Positions 45,157-53,861 of a DNA stretch of 64,000 nt are shown piece after piece. This stretch comes from JAVBTT01 sp031550325 (lineage in GTDB: Bacteria > Bacillota > Clostridia > Oscillospirales > UBA929), in contig JAVBOR010000002.1 of the NCBI GenBank assembly GCA_031550325.1, positions 22,070 to 86,069 of the forward strand. Reading direction: 5' to 3'. Numbering within the stretch: the first letter of the stretch is position 1; each line of letters starts with the position of its first letter. The notes below the pieces were generated by a model. That model was not told the DNA's origin, made no database searches, and was given only the letters and a program-made list of their open reading frames with translations. The position numbers were made by a program, and so were the translations under genes.

Positions 45157-46395
45157 ATGGAACGCATCGACCTGGCCGCGCTGAGCGCGCTTTCCGACAG
45201 GCTCAACCAACTGACGCTGGGGGAGCTTCCGCAGCCATACCCCGAGCTTCTCTACGCCGGGGAGACTGAGGTCTTGCGGGATATTTTTGCGTGCGTCAAC
45301 AAGCTCTCCAGCGACATGGTGGAGCTGAACAACTTTTCATTCCAGCTGTCCGCCGGACACCTCGACTGCCCTCCGCCCTCGCGGCGCAACTATATGTCCG
45401 CGCATTTGAAAAGCCTGCACGCCCATTTGCTTCACCTGACCTTTCAGACGCAGTGCATTCAGGCCGGGGACTACAGCCAGTCTGTCGACTTTATGGGCGA
45501 CTTCTCGGCGGCGTTTAACAGCATGGTGCGCGCGCTTGATGAGCGCACCCTCCGCATGGAGTTTGAAATTGAGGCAAGTCGCGCCGCCCGGGAGGCTTTA
45601 GCGCGCTCCCAAAAAAGCCTGGAGGTCGTTTTGGAGGGACTGAACGACATCATTGCCGTCACGGCGGACGGCGCGATGTTGTTTACCAACGCGGCTGCCA
45701 AGCGGGAGTTTGCGCGGTTTGAGGGTTTGGAGGCCTTTTTGCTTGATGTTTGCGCCAATGGCCTGGACGATGCTGAATACTATGACAAGCTCGCCGAACA
45801 GTGGTTTTTTGTCAAATCCATTCCCGTCGAGTGGCCCGATTCGTCGACCGCGCGCCTGCTCTCCGCCACAGACGTCACCCAGCAAAAGCGCGACCGCAAC
45901 AAGCTCCTCGCGCTGGCCAACGTCGATGAGCTCACCGGCGTTGAGACGCGCCGAAGCGGTCTGCGCTCGCTTAACAAGGTGCTGCGCGAGGAGGAGAACT
46001 ATCCTATTTGTCTTTGCTACCTTGATTTGGATCGTTTGAAGCATGTCAACGACCACTTTGGCCATGCCGCCGGAGACACTTACATCAAAGCGCTCTCGCA
46101 GTCTATTGTCCAGAGCGTCCGGCAGGACGACATAGTCTTTCGCATCGGCGGCGACGAATTTGTCGTCGTGCTGCTCAACCAGAACAAGACGTCCGCCGGG
46201 CACGTGCTCGCGCGCGTGCAGGCGAAACTGTGCGCCATGCGGGGCATCGTGGACGAATCGTTCCCGCTGTCCTTTTCTCACGGCATCGAGGAGATTCCCC
46301 AGTACGACGGGCTTTCCGCCGAGGTCTATATCGCCGCCGCCGACCAAAAAATGTATTTGCAAAAGCGCGCGGGCGGCGACCCGACCGCGCCCTGA
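45157..46395 (+). CDS. Diguanylate cyclase (PAS-like and GGDEF domains)
   Basis: It makes c-di-GMP from two GTP. The 412-residue protein has an N-terminal helical sensor region ending LTFQTQCIQAGDYSQSVDFM, a coiled coil, a PAS-like domain (residues ~150-240) and a GGDEF domain with an intact active site RIGGDEFVVVLL near residue 331. The inhibitory site RQDD stands five residues before it, so feedback inhibition by c-di-GMP is expected. No membrane helix is seen. It forms a unit with the V4R protein upstream. Confidence 0.92.
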   Translation: MERIDLAALSALSDRLNQLTLGELPQPYPELLYAGETEVLRDIFACVNKLSSDMVELNNFSFQLSAGHLDCPPPSRRNYMSAHLKSLHAHLLHLTFQTQCIQAGDYSQSVDFMGDFSAAFNSMVRALDERTLRMEFEIEASRAAREALARSQKSLEVVLEGLNDIIAVTADGAMLFTNAAAKREFARFEGLEAFLLDVCANGLDDAEYYDKLAEQWFFVKSIPVEWPDSSTARLLSATDVTQQKRDRNKLLALANVDELTGVETRRSGLRSLNKVLREEENYPICLCYLDLDRLKHVNDHFGHAAGDTYIKALSQSIVQSVRQDDIVFRIGGDEFVVVLLNQNKTSAGHVLARVQAKLCAMRGIVDESFPLSFSHGIEEIPQYDGLSAEVYIAAADQKMYLQKRAGGDPTAP

Positions 46396-46410
46396 CCGCA
46401 ATGCAGTAAT

Positions 46411-46461
46411 TGTCTTCAGGCTGAGCTCTTTCGCTTCGCGAAAAAGCTCAGCCTGAAGACA
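46411..46461. terminator. Long hairpin between convergent genes, built on a fold-back module
   Basis: Perfect 17-bp arms TGTCTTCAGGCTGAGCT/AGCTCAGCCTGAAGACA with a further inner stem CTTTCGC/GCGAAA. It is followed by CAAAGGGGGTTTCATCAAACCGCTGAGGC (46461-46489), the sequence that follows the terminal hairpin in reverse-orientation repeats, so it is repeat copy N with replaced arms. It can terminate the cyclase and aldolase genes. Confidence 0.65.
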
Positions 46462-46509
46462 CAAAGGGGGTTTCATCAAACCGCTGAGGCAGGATAGGCC
46501 CATACGGCT

Positions 46510-47118
46510 CTACTTTTTCCTGAGCAGCGCCCTGATGCCGGGCGCAAGGCGCTTCACCCCGCCGGCGGTCAGCGCAGCCAGCATGGTTTTAGCAGCGTTT
46601 TCGGCGGCTTCCAGTCGGTCATAGGCCTCCCAGAGGTCGGTGCCAAACGTGCACACGCCGTGGTGACTCAGCAGCACAACGTCACACCTGTCCACCCAGG
46701 GCTCCAGCGAGGCAGCCATTTCGGGCGTCCCGGGAACGGCGAACGCCGCCAGCCCCACAGGGCCTAGCGAGACGGAGGTTTCGATCAGCAGGTCGTCCGG
46801 AAAGCCCTGCTCCCGCAGGGCAAACGCCGTGCAATATGTGGCGTGCGTATGAATAACAGCGCCGACGTCGGGCCTGCGGCGATACACGAAGGTGTGCAGC
46901 CCGATCTCGCTGGTGACCTTGCCGCCGCGGAGCGGGTTCCCCTCCAAATCGGTTTCCAGCAGATCTTCCGAGGTCAGCCGCCCCTTGTTGCGCCCCGACG
47001 GGGTAACCAGCAGGGTTTCGCCGTCCGCCCGCGCGCTCAGATTGCCGTCCCGCCCGGCCACCAGGCCTTTGCCGTGCAAAAGGCGGCAGATCTCCACCAT
47101 TTCAGCTCTGTTTGTCAA
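46510..47118 (-). CDS. Class II aldolase/adducin family protein
   Basis: A 202-residue zinc-dependent aldolase of the fuculose-phosphate aldolase/ribulose-phosphate epimerase family. Landmarks: GRDGNLSARADGETLLVTPS, the metal ligands in AVIHTHATYCTAFAL and LLSHHGVCTFG. The substrate cannot be assigned. The start is set at TTG 47118, eight bases after GGAGGAGG; the frame extends 25 codons upstream without a ribosome site. Confidence 0.88.
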   Translation of the reverse strand: MTNRAEMVEICRLLHGKGLVAGRDGNLSARADGETLLVTPSGRNKGRLTSEDLLETDLEGNPLRGGKVTSEIGLHTFVYRRRPDVGAVIHTHATYCTAFALREQGFPDDLLIETSVSLGPVGLAAFAVPGTPEMAASLEPWVDRCDVVLLSHHGVCTFGTDLWEAYDRLEAAENAAKTMLAALTAGGVKRLAPGIRALLRKK

Positions 47119-47200
47119 AATACGCCCTCCTCCGTATACGGCTTTATAAAACGCTTCCCGACAGACGCCCCAAACAGGCGAGGCTTTTGACAAGGCAGCG

Positions 47201-47812
47201 CTACGCGCACAGCTTGAGAATAATCACAACATACGCCCCAAACGAAAGCGCAGCGCCAAAGGGGACGGCTGTGTCCCGTTTGACGCGCACGCCCAGCGGC
47301 CTGAGCAGCAGGATGGTCAGCCCGCCGGCAAACGCAGCCGCCAAAAACGTCGGCATGACGCCCGTCCAGCCCAGCCAAAGCCCAAGGGCAGCCATCAGCT
47401 TGACGTCTCCGCCGCCGAGGCCGCCCCAGAGCAGTTTGATCAGCCAGAGCAGGCCGCCGCCGAGCAGAGTTCCAAGCAGGGCGTCAGGCACCGGCGGCCC
47501 GGTGCCGGCGGCGACCGCCGCCGCGCACAGCGCGGCCAGCGCGATGGCATAGGCGTTGGGGATGCGCATGCTCGCGGCGTCCACGACCGAAACGAGCAGC
47601 AGAAGCGCCCCGAGAATCGTCAGCAGCGTGATATCCAGCGGCTTCTCCTGCAGGAGGGCCGCCAAAGCGCCCAACACGGCGCACAGCGGGACCATCCAGA
47701 GAAGATGCCGGCGCGTCAGCGCCCTGCCTGCCTTTTCCAAAGCGCGGGCGGCAAGCGCATAGACCGCAAAACCAGCCGCCAGACCGCCCGCGGTGGAGAA
47801 AATTAACCTCAC
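47201..47812 (-). CDS. Prepilin peptidase-type (A24) membrane protease, short form
   Basis: About 203 residues, almost all membrane helices. The two catalytic Asp motifs of A24 proteases are present: VDAASMRIPNAY and GLGGGDVKLMAALGLWLG. The N-terminal methylase-like domain of full PilD enzymes is absent, as in CpaA/TadV types. No pilin or Tad gene is in the window. GTG at 47812 overlaps the glnN stop (GTGA), so it is translated by coupling with glutamine synthetase, an unexpected partner. Confidence 0.85.
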   Translation of the reverse strand: MRLIFSTAGGLAAGFAVYALAARALEKAGRALTRRHLLWMVPLCAVLGALAALLQEKPLDITLLTILGALLLLVSVVDAASMRIPNAYAIALAALCAAAVAAGTGPPVPDALLGTLLGGGLLWLIKLLWGGLGGGDVKLMAALGLWLGWTGVMPTFLAAAFAGGLTILLLRPLGVRVKRDTAVPFGAALSFGAYVVIILKLCA

Positions 47813-49890
47813 AGCCGATAGAGCAGGTCGCCGTACGTCGGAAACGGCCAATGGGACACGCCGACTACGGCCTCCAGCGCGTCGGCAGTCCCGCGCAGCG
47901 CCGACATGGCCGGAAGAAGCTCTGTCTGCGCGTAGCGCGCGACACACAGCATATCGCCGTCCGGCAGAACGTCGAGCCGGCTCTGCAAAAGCGCAACCTG
48001 GCTGCCGAGCGCCCCGCCGAGCGCCGACAGCGAGCCCAGCAGCTCGTCCTCAAGCGCGGACGGCATTTCGCAGCTCTTCAACGCCAGTTTGGTTGCGCAG
48101 ACCTCCGCAGTGTAGCGTATGACCGCCGGGACAATTTCGCGGCGCGCCATTTCCAGCATCGTACCGGCCTCAATGGCAATGGTCTTAATATAGTTTTCCA
48201 GATAGATCTCGTACCGCGACGTCAGTTCGGACGCCGAGAGCACCTTGTGCCGCTCAAACAGTTCGGCAACCTCCGGCTTTAGCAGCCAGGGGATGGCGTC
48301 AACCGTCGTGGGCAGGTTGGGCAGCCCGCGGCGCTCGGCCTCGGCAATCCACTCCGACGAATAGTTGTTGCCGTCAAAAAGAATCCTCTTGTGGTCGCGC
48401 ATGGTTTCGCGCAATAGGCTGCGCGCCTCCTGCGTCACATCTTCACAGTTCTCCAGGCGATCAGCATATTCCCGAAGCGACTCGGCCACCCCGGTGTTGA
48501 GCATGACGTTCGGCCACGCAATGGACTGCGCCGAGCCCAGCATGCGAAACTCAAACTTGTTGCCGGTAAACGCCAGCGGCGACGTTCTGTTGCGGTCGGT
48601 CGTGTCCTTTTTCAGCCGGGGCAACACCGAAACGCCGATCTCCATGACTTCCCGGCCACAGTTGTGCGCCTCGGTTCCCTGCTCAAAGGCCGAGAGAATC
48701 TCGGTCAGCTCATCGCCGAGAAACAGCGAGATAATGTTTGGAGGCGCTTCGTTTGCGCCAAGGCGGCAATCGTTGCCCGCCGTCGCGACCGAAAGGCGCA
48801 GCAGCGGCGCGAAGCGGTCGACGGCCATCATGACAGCGGCGATAAACAGCAAAAACGAAATGTTCTCCTGCGGCAGCTTCGTGGGCTCAAACAGATTCCG
48901 ACCGTCGTCCGTGGCAAGCGACCAGTTGTCGTGCTTGCCCGACCCGTTGATGCCCTCAAACGGCTTTTCGTGCAGAAGGCAGGCCAGTCCGTGGCGTCCT
49001 GCCACCTTCTTGAGCATTTCCATCGTCATCTGGTTGTGATCGGCCGATATGTTGGCAGTCTCAAAGATGGGGGCGAGCTCATGCTGCGCGGGCGCCACCT
49101 CGTTGTGCTTGGTCTTGGAGAAGACGCCCAAACGCCACAACTCTTCGTCGACGTCCTTCATAAAGTCGGCCACGCGCTGCTTGAGCGATCCGTAATAGTG
49201 GTCGTCCATCTCCTGACCCTTGGGCGGTCTGGCGCCAAACAGCGTGCGCCCGGCGTAAACCAGATCGCGCCGGCGCTCCCAAAGCGCCTTGTCGATCAAA
49301 AAGTATTCCTGTTCGGGGCCGACCGTGACGTCGACACGGCGCGCAGTCGTGTCTCCAAGACAGCGCAGCACGCGCAGGGCCTGAAAGTTCAGCGCCTGCA
49401 TGGAGCGCAGCAGCGGCGTCTTCTGATCCAGCGCCTCCCCCGAATAGGCGCAAAACGCCGTGGGGATGTACAGCGTGCCCTCCTTGACATAGGCGTTCGA
49501 AGTCGGATCCCAGGCGGTGTACCCGCGCGCCTCAAAGGTGGCGCGAAGCCCGCCCGAGGGGAAGGACGACGCGTCTGACTCCCCCATGATCAGCTCGCGC
49601 CCGGAAAACTCCATGATGACCTTTCCGTCGGGCGCAGGCGAAATAAACGCGTTGTGTTTTTCAGCCGTGATACCGGTCATGGGCTGAAACCAATGCGTAA
49701 AGTGCGTCGCGCCCTTTTCCACGGCCCAGTCCTTCATCACCGAGGCCACCACGGTGGCCACATGCTTTTCCAGCGGAAAGCCAGACTCGCGCGTGCGCTT
49801 GAGCGACTGGTAAATTTCCTTGGGCAGGCGCTCCTTCATGACAGAGTCATTAAACACCGCGCTTCCAAAAAGTCCCGACACATAAGACAT
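47809..49890 (-). CDS. glnN: Glutamine synthetase type III
   Basis: GlnN makes glutamine from glutamate, ammonia and ATP. The 693-residue protein belongs to the large type III group: VGPEQEYFLID, HELAPIFETANISADHNQMT, the nucleotide/substrate segment NGSGKHDNWSL, RLGANEAPPNIISLFLG and NRTSPLAFTGNKFEFRMLGS. ATG at 49890 is chosen because GGGAGGA stands six bases upstream; earlier in-frame starts fall in or before the ribosome site. A sigma-A promoter lies just upstream. Confidence 0.96.
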   Translation of the reverse strand: MSYVSGLFGSAVFNDSVMKERLPKEIYQSLKRTRESGFPLEKHVATVVASVMKDWAVEKGATHFTHWFQPMTGITAEKHNAFISPAPDGKVIMEFSGRELIMGESDASSFPSGGLRATFEARGYTAWDPTSNAYVKEGTLYIPTAFCAYSGEALDQKTPLLRSMQALNFQALRVLRCLGDTTARRVDVTVGPEQEYFLIDKALWERRRDLVYAGRTLFGARPPKGQEMDDHYYGSLKQRVADFMKDVDEELWRLGVFSKTKHNEVAPAQHELAPIFETANISADHNQMTMEMLKKVAGRHGLACLLHEKPFEGINGSGKHDNWSLATDDGRNLFEPTKLPQENISFLLFIAAVMMAVDRFAPLLRLSVATAGNDCRLGANEAPPNIISLFLGDELTEILSAFEQGTEAHNCGREVMEIGVSVLPRLKKDTTDRNRTSPLAFTGNKFEFRMLGSAQSIAWPNVMLNTGVAESLREYADRLENCEDVTQEARSLLRETMRDHKRILFDGNNYSSEWIAEAERRGLPNLPTTVDAIPWLLKPEVAELFERHKVLSASELTSRYEIYLENYIKTIAIEAGTMLEMARREIVPAVIRYTAEVCATKLALKSCEMPSALEDELLGSLSALGGALGSQVALLQSRLDVLPDGDMLCVARYAQTELLPAMSALRGTADALEAVVGVSHWPFPTYGDLLYRL

Positions 49891-49917
49891 GCTCATTCCT
49901 CCCTCACCACAACGTAA

Positions 49918-49946
49918 AGGATATCGTGCGCCGCGCCTTTTGTCAA
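49918..49946 (-). promoter_or_regulatory. glnN promoter
   Basis: TTGACA (49946-49941), a 17-base spacer and TATCCT (49923-49918), giving a leader of only about 20 nt. Confidence 0.6.
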
Positions 49947-50005
49947 TAAAAACAGAACGCCGCCGGCGCTTTCCCCGCACACTGAGCCGCCATCAAGAGG
50001 GCACC

Positions 50006-50148
50006 TCGTCCCTTTTGGCGTTCACGTCGAGCCTGACGCCGCAGCCGGTGGGTCCTTGCCGGATTGAAGCCTGAAAAGAGCATACAAAAAGGCTTTCACG
50101 GATTCATTCCGCGAAAGCCTTTCTTTGCGAGGCTTCACAAAGACGCGA
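50006..50148 (+). repeat. Fold-back repeat, copy O1 (left half of a dimer)
   Basis: Stem A with core CGTCGAGCCTGACGCCGCAG, stem B with arms AAGGCTTTC/GAAAGCCTTT and a mismatched stem C. It joins copy O2 at GACGCGACAGACTGCC, the same junction as in copy S. Confidence 0.8.
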
Positions 50149-50348
50149 CAGACTGCCAAAAAAGCGCTTTGCACCTTCGTCATTTTTCTGGATTCGCGTC
50201 GAGCCTGACGCCGCAGGCGGCAGGTTCTTGCTGGACTGAATCCAGAAAAAACATAAACCACAACTGTTTCGGGAATTCATTTCTCGGAACCGGTTCCCTG
50301 CAAACCGCTGGGGCGGTTTGATCCTGCCCTCGTTTTGTCAAAGAACTA
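50149..50348 (+). repeat. Fold-back repeat, copy O2
   Basis: Starts CAGACTGCCAAAAAAG. Stem A arms TTTTTCTGGATTC/GAATCCAGAAAAA, stem C AAACCGCTGGGGCGGTTTG, and the left arm GTCAAAGAAC of the terminal hairpin, whose right arm is degraded. With O1 it fills the 474-bp gap between glnN and the EAL gene. Confidence 0.8.
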
Positions 50349-50364
50349 GGGGAACTTGGACATA

Positions 50365-53300
50365 TTAAAGGCCCTTTTCCCTGAGAAAACTCTCGGGAGA
50401 GTGCAGCATGGGCGTGATGACGTCCACCGGCGACGGCTTGTGCATCAGATACCCCTGCAAAAACCCGACGCCTAGCGACTGCACCTTTTTCCACTGCTCC
50501 ACGGTCTCCACGCCCTCGGCGCAGACCGTCATCCCCCGCAGCCGGGCAGCGTTCACCGAAAACTTGATGATGAGCTCGTCAAAGGAGTTGATGTTGGCGA
50601 TGAAATCCTTGTCCAGCTTAATGATGTCCAGCGGGATGACCTTGAGCATGGAGAGTGAGGAGAACCCCACGCCGAAGTCATCAAACGCCACGCGCACACC
50701 AGCGCCGCGCAGCTCATGCAATAGCGCGTTGACAGCCGAGGTGTTCTGTATGGCCATGCTCTCGGTCAGCTCGAGAATGACCGTCTCAGGCGGCAGATGA
50801 TTTTCTTCAATGACCGAGAGAATGCGCTCTTTTAACCCTTTTTCACGGATAAAGCGCTGGGAAATGTTCACACTGACCGAAAGGTCCATAAGCCCTTCCT
50901 GACGCCAGCGCCGAAGCTGTTTGCACGCAGTGGACAGCACGCACTCGGTCAGCGGCACAATCAGGCCGGACTGCTCGGCCAGCTCAATAAACCGGATCGG
51001 CGACAGCAGTCCTAGAACGGGGTGCTCCCACCGCACGAGCGCTTCTACCGAGGTAAACGCCTGATGTTCCAGGCTGAAAATCGGCTGATAATACACCGCC
51101 ATATGGGGAAAGTTGTCCGAAGCCTCCTGATGAAGATCGGCCAAAAGCTCCATTTGCTGGAGTACGGGTTTGCAGCTCTCGGTGTAAAAGTGGATCTCCA
51201 GATGCTCCGACATGGCCAGGGCGACACCGGCCCGCCGAATGGCCTCATTTGCGTCGCAGTCGACGGTCAGACCCGTAGCGCCCGCCGCGACCAGACCGAA
51301 GACCTGTTTTTCCAACGCCTGCCAGGGTTCTGAAAACCGGGAAAACAGCGCGCCCATCGCCTCGCTCAGGCGCGTGCTGCTCCAATGGGGGACAAACACT
51401 GCCAGCTGCGTGTGGGAGACGCGGTAAATGCTTCCACGCGGAAAGATCTTGAACGCGGCGTCGCGCACGCTGCGCAGAAACGCCTGCCCATAGCGCACGC
51501 CGTATGCGTTTTCGACCGTGGCAAGGTTTTGCAGCCCGATCAGCGCGATGTAGCCTCCCCCGCCGCTTTGCAGCCGCCCGTCCAGATCGGCGTTGAGCGC
51601 GACATTGTTGGGCACATCGAGGGTCAGATCGCGGTATGCCAGGGACACAAGCTTGTCGCGGTCGCGGTTTCTGCACACAAACCCCGACAGCATTTGCGTA
51701 AACTGCAGCAGATCGCTGTGGTCGCGTTGCCGCCAATTGTTCTGGGAGGTGTTTTCGAGGTAGCACAGCAGGCCAAACGGGCCGTCCTCGTCGTGGACAG
51801 TCACCAGATGCAAATTTCGCATTCCGGTCACACGCTTGAGCTCCGCACAAAACTCTGGGATCTCATCATCCTCGCGCAGCAGCAGGACATTGTAGTTGCG
51901 CTTGATGCTCGCAACCTCCTCGAGCGCGCGCCGGCCGGGCTTCGGCCAGGGCTCGTGAGGCATCACGCTCGGCGCCTCGTAGGAGCTTGCCAGACCGACA
52001 ACCCCGTCGCGCTCTTCAAAGAGCAGCGCGACCTCAATGCCGAACAGGACGCACATCTGCGAGAGCGTGTCGGTGATGGTCTCCCGCATGTCGGTACGGC
52101 GGTTGAAATCAATCTGCATCTGGATGATATACGCCTGGCGCTGTTCTATTTGGTGAAACAGGGCGATTCGCTCGTCCTCGGGCGTCTCCAGCGGGATATC
52201 GCCTTCGCCGACCTGCACCCTGCTGATGTTCCAGTTAAAATAGCTGTCGCTGCCGACCTGCGTGACGGTCTCGCGCACCGGAACCACACGGTTGTCCGGC
52301 AGCGCCATACGGTAGCGCACCACTCCGGGCGCGCTGGAAAGCGTGACGCGCGAGTCCCAGAAGATTTGGCGGTCGTCCGGATGCACGAGATCGGCCCAGT
52401 CGGGGAGCTCGACCAGCTCATAGGTGGACACGCCGATGTTCAGCACGCTTTTGGAGACATAGTCTATGTAGTGCATCCCGTTGTCCCGCCACACAAAGAG
52501 CAGATACGGCAGGTCGTGCGAATAGCTGTGCAGGATGTCAAACAACTTGCGCATGCGCTCCTGTTCGGCGCGCAGCAGATCGACGTCCTGAAGCACCCAC
52601 AGCACGATGAGCAGACCTAGCGGCTTTCCGGCGGTTGTCAAAACCGGAATGCGCACAATGCGCCGCCAGACATGCACAATTTCATACGACCGGCGGTTTG
52701 GCCCCATAAAAGCCACGGACTCGGCGCACTCAAGCGCGCGCTGGTCAAGCTCATGGGACACGGGGCGCATGTGCGGCGTGTTTTCCTTGCTGATGTCCAG
52801 TCCGTGGCGCTCCTCCTGCTTGGAGTGCTGCAGGTAATCCATGAACGCCGAACTGCATCCGAGCATCCGCCCCTGGAGATCCTTGATATAGACCATGCCG
52901 TGATAGTCGTTTAGAATCCGGTTTGCCCATTCCTCGGTGAGTTCTTCGCCCTCAATCATGACCGAATGAGGCGGTTCTGGCCGGCTCAGGCGTATGGCGA
53001 TTTCACGCATAAAGGTCACGGCCTCCGGGGTCTCGTCAAGCAGCACCGGCACAATGTTGACGTTCACGGGCAGCTGCGTTTCGGGAGAGATCGGATAGTA
53101 AAGCCAAACCTGGCGTGCCACGCCGCTCTTGCGCGGGCCAAAGTAAAACACTCTTGTATGCAGGCAGTCCCGGCATCTAAGCTGTTGAAACAACTCGGAA
53201 ACCGTCATTTCGCAGGTAAACGAACAGGCTGAAATGTTTTCATGGCAGCTGAGCGTTTGCGCAGCTGATGAACTCGCAGCCAAAAGGGCTCCCGTACGGA

Positions 53301-53391
53301 TATCCCAAACGACAACGGGGTAAGGCGCCGACGCGACCTCTTCCAGCGCGTTCCAACATTCAACATAGCTTGCGTGCCGATACGTGCGCAT
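50365..53391 (-). CDS. c-di-GMP phosphodiesterase (PAS, GAF, degenerate GGDEF, EAL)
   Basis: A 1008-residue cytoplasmic protein. Two or three PAS-like domains (residues ~20-450, e.g. GMVYIKDLQGRMLGCSSAFM and WADLVHPDDRQIFW), a GAF-like domain (~450-590), a GGDEF-like domain whose active site is replaced by SHTQL, and a C-terminal EAL domain. The EAL part is intact: EALVRWEHP (~780), VNISQRF, ELTES, FDDFGVGFSSL, IKLDKDF and CAEGVET. It should therefore hydrolyse c-di-GMP, with the dead GGDEF possibly as a GTP sensor. ATG at 53391 follows AAGGA. Confidence 0.9.
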   Translation of the reverse strand: MRTYRHASYVECWNALEEVASAPYPVVVWDIRTGALLAASSSAAQTLSCHENISACSFTCEMTVSELFQQLRCRDCLHTRVFYFGPRKSGVARQVWLYYPISPETQLPVNVNIVPVLLDETPEAVTFMREIAIRLSRPEPPHSVMIEGEELTEEWANRILNDYHGMVYIKDLQGRMLGCSSAFMDYLQHSKQEERHGLDISKENTPHMRPVSHELDQRALECAESVAFMGPNRRSYEIVHVWRRIVRIPVLTTAGKPLGLLIVLWVLQDVDLLRAEQERMRKLFDILHSYSHDLPYLLFVWRDNGMHYIDYVSKSVLNIGVSTYELVELPDWADLVHPDDRQIFWDSRVTLSSAPGVVRYRMALPDNRVVPVRETVTQVGSDSYFNWNISRVQVGEGDIPLETPEDERIALFHQIEQRQAYIIQMQIDFNRRTDMRETITDTLSQMCVLFGIEVALLFEERDGVVGLASSYEAPSVMPHEPWPKPGRRALEEVASIKRNYNVLLLREDDEIPEFCAELKRVTGMRNLHLVTVHDEDGPFGLLCYLENTSQNNWRQRDHSDLLQFTQMLSGFVCRNRDRDKLVSLAYRDLTLDVPNNVALNADLDGRLQSGGGGYIALIGLQNLATVENAYGVRYGQAFLRSVRDAAFKIFPRGSIYRVSHTQLAVFVPHWSSTRLSEAMGALFSRFSEPWQALEKQVFGLVAAGATGLTVDCDANEAIRRAGVALAMSEHLEIHFYTESCKPVLQQMELLADLHQEASDNFPHMAVYYQPIFSLEHQAFTSVEALVRWEHPVLGLLSPIRFIELAEQSGLIVPLTECVLSTACKQLRRWRQEGLMDLSVSVNISQRFIREKGLKERILSVIEENHLPPETVILELTESMAIQNTSAVNALLHELRGAGVRVAFDDFGVGFSSLSMLKVIPLDIIKLDKDFIANINSFDELIIKFSVNAARLRGMTVCAEGVETVEQWKKVQSLGVGFLQGYLMHKPSPVDVITPMLHSPESFLREKGL

Positions 53392-53521
53392 ATTTGTCCT
53401 TCTTCCGTTTTTCATCTTTTGAGAGATTCTATCCATTTCAGATGAAACCCAGGATGTTGACTGTTGTTACGCTGTTTCTTTCAGCGCCATCCGGGAGGCA
53501 GGCCCAAGTCTTCCTCCTATT

Positions 53522-53549
53522 ATTGTAACATGTTGTCCTCAAAAGTCAA
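53522..53549 (-). promoter_or_regulatory. Promoter of the EAL-domain gene
   Basis: TTGACT (53549-53544), a 16-base spacer and TACAAT (53527-53522) with extended -10 TGT. The rest of the 470-bp gap to gpr is A+T-rich; I found no clear forespore promoter for gpr in it. Confidence 0.65.
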
Positions 53550-53861
53550 GACTTACCAGATTATTTATGCATTTTCGGAGGAACATTGGCAAAAATATCG
53601 AAATCATGTTTATTATTTCGTTTATTGCTCTATTTGTTTATGCATATTAGCAATGTCCTTCAAAAAATATCTTCCAAATTCTTCTATTTGTCGCAATATT
53701 ATCTGTATTTTTGATCCACAGGGAGTCCGCCGGCGCCCTGTCTTTCCTGCGCGTACCCGACAGGAAAGGGCGTGTTGGAAGGTTTGGCGTCCGTATTTGT
53801 TCTCAATTTTGCCAAACAGAGCGCATAAATAAACAGGTCCCAGAAAAAAGGAGGGTTCCCC

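Noticed and set aside
53750..53861. Sigma-G promoter for gpr
   Set aside because: CATAAATA near 53826 resembles a -10, but no -35 element stands at the right distance.
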